From: Pseudosporangium ferrugineum | GTDB lineage: Bacteria > Actinomycetota > Actinomycetes > Mycobacteriales > Micromonosporaceae | Length of the DNA stretch: 64,000 nt | Reading direction: 5' to 3' | Assembly: GCF_003002065.1 (NCBI RefSeq) | Contig: NZ_PVZG01000003.1 | Location: 1-64,000 of the forward strand | Shown here: positions 62,932 to 64,000 of the stretch, piece after piece | Numbering within the stretch: the stretch's first letter is position 1 | How the letters are laid out: every line of letters begins with the position of its first letter | The notes under the pieces: generated by a model | Database searches by the model: none | Told to the model about the DNA's origin: nothing | The model's input: only the letters and a program-made list of their open reading frames with translations | Translations under genes and position numbers: made by a program

Positions 62932-64000
62932 TCAGACGACGGCCAGGACCGCGGCCTCCACGCGTTCCCGTTCCGCCGCGTCCGCCCAGGACCCGACCAG
63001 GTAGAACGCGTCCACCACGTCGCCGCCGAGGGTGGAGATCCGGGCGGCGCGCACCTCGGCGCCGGCCTCGTCCAGCGCGGAGGCGACCCGGTAGAGCAGG
63101 CCCGCCGAGTCCGCGGCCCGCAGCTCCAGCACCACCGCGTCGGTCGCGGCGGCCCGCAGCCACACCACCCGCGGCGCGGCACCGTCGCGGGCCGTCCCCG
63201 CCCGGGCCCGCAGCCGCTGGGTCACCGAGACGTCCCCGGCCGCGACCCGGCGCAGGTCCGCGGCGAGCGCCACGGGATCGGCCGGGGAGCCGTAGCGCGG
63301 CTGGGTGCGGAACTCGACGATCGCCCGGCCGTCGACCGTGGCGGCGTCGGCGGCGACGACGTCGAGGCGGTGCATGGCCAGGCACGCCGCCACCGAGCCG
63401 AGCAGCCCGCGGCGGTCGGCCGTGGCCACCGCGACCCGGTCGCCGTCCAGGTGCACCGCGGGCAGGTCGCCCACCAGCAGCTCCGGGTCGGGTTCGGGCG
63501 GCTCCGGCAGGGCACCGGTGTCGAGCGCCGTGCGCACCCGCCGGACCAGCTCGGCGATCAGCCGGGACTTCCAGTCGGACCAGGCGGCCGGGCCGGTGGC
63601 GTGCGAGTCGGCGCGGGCCAGCGCGTGCAGCAGGTCCAGGGTCGTCGCGTCCCCCACCGCCTCGGCGACCGACGAGATGGTCACCGGGTCGCTGAGGTCG
63701 CGGCGGGTCGCCACGTCCGGCAGCAGCAGGTGCAGGCGGACCAGCTTCTCGATGGTCGCCACGTCGGCCGGCGGCAGGCCGATCCGGGTCGCGATGTCGG
63801 CGGCGACGGGCGCGCCGACGGTGCTGTGGTCGCCGGGCAGCCCCTTGCCGACGTCGTGCAGGAACGCGCCGAGGAGCAGCAGGTCGGGGCGGTCCACCTC
63901 GCGGGCGTACGCGGTCGCCTCGTACGCCGCCTGCACCAGGTGCCGGTCCAGCGTGTAGCGGTGCACCGGGTGGTGCTGCGGGAGGCTGCGCATCCGGGCC
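62932..64000 (-). CDS. glnD: PII uridylyltransferase GlnD, C-terminal part (gene cut by window end)
   Basis: The C-terminal 356 residues of GlnD are visible; the N-terminal nucleotidyltransferase domain lies beyond the window. HRYTLDRHLVQAAYE begins the HD domain and LLLGAFLHDVGKGLPGDHS is its metal site. Two ACT domains follow (about 205-275 and 285-350 of the visible part). GlnD controls nitrogen signalling by uridylylating or, in actinobacteria, adenylylating PII. It stops 40 bp from the start of the glycosyltransferase gene. Confidence 0.93.
   Translation of the reverse strand, partial: ARMRSLPQHHPVHRYTLDRHLVQAAYEATAYAREVDRPDLLLLGAFLHDVGKGLPGDHSTVGAPVAADIATRIGLPPADVATIEKLVRLHLLLPDVATRRDLSDPVTISSVAEAVGDATTLDLLHALARADSHATGPAAWSDWKSRLIAELVRRVRTALDTGALPEPPEPDPELLVGDLPAVHLDGDRVAVATADRRGLLGSVAACLAMHRLDVVAADAATVDGRAIVEFRTQPRYGSPADPVALAADLRRVAAGDVSVTQRLRARAGTARDGAAPRVVWLRAAATDAVVLELRAADSAGLLYRVASALDEAGAEVRAARISTLGGDVVDAFYLVGSWADAAERERVEAAVLAVV

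Overview
The window is a gene-dense, very GC-rich actinobacterial chromosome segment. I infer a member of Micromonosporaceae, possibly Actinoplanes or a close relative. The evidence is the gene content: a DUF2631 protein, a DUF2469 protein, two DivIVA-type domains in one protein, an F420/LLM-type oxidoreductase, a long actinobacterial S16 tail, GTG starts, and the conserved block ispG-rip1-dxr, rlmN-cdsA-frr-pyrH-tsf-rpsB and rplS-trmD-rimM-khpA-rpsP-ffh. No rRNA, tRNA, CRISPR array, insertion sequence or integrase other than XerC was seen.

Layout. 1-6.3 kb: tandem repeats, a DUF998-like membrane protein overlapping an ArsR-like regulator, a three-gene ABC exporter operon with its own TetR (palindromic operator at 5157-5182), and a luciferase-like oxidoreductase. 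6.5-12.2 kb: GNAT acetyltransferase, PadR regulator, then the MEP-pathway operon dxr-rip1-ispG on the minus strand. 12.2-20.1 kb: a shortened Uma2-like gene, a YihY-like membrane protein, an MMPL exporter divergent from its TetR, a carotenoid-type FAD oxidoreductase, and an MBL-fold/Rieske fusion. 20.2-27 kb: divIVA-like, rlmN, cdsA, frr, pyrH, tsf and rpsB, linking envelope lipid synthesis with translation. 27.2-40.3 kb: yraN-comM-dprA-xerC on the plus strand, with an accessory islet between dprA and xerC (AlpA-like regulator, two Pro-rich Cys-motif proteins, GntR regulator), then PPOX, lipoprotein, aminotransferase, AraC and M23 genes. From memory of M. tuberculosis gene order, this block looks inverted. 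40.4-52.8 kb: the minus-strand housekeeping block DUF2469-rnhB-nudix-lepB-lepB-rplS-trmD-rimM-khpA-rpsP, a short-form proS, an amidohydrolase, a frameshifted BP74-like secreted protein, and ffh. 53.3-62.9 kb: an envelope polysaccharide cluster (Stealth phosphotransferase, nucleotide-sugar dehydrogenase, acyltransferase/SGNH, CAP protein, membrane-anchored methyltransferase, large glycosyltransferase). It is followed by the 3' part of glnD at the window end.

The most unusual signal is a set of short degenerate tandem repeats (17-25 bp units, plus one 65-bp-period duplication) in intergenic gaps. At three loci the unit contains the stop codon of the adjacent gene, as if gene ends had been tandemly amplified. 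Other points for a second look are the dprA-xerC islet, the single-base frameshift in the BP74-like gene, the internally deleted Uma2-like gene, the short-form ProRS, and the block inversion.
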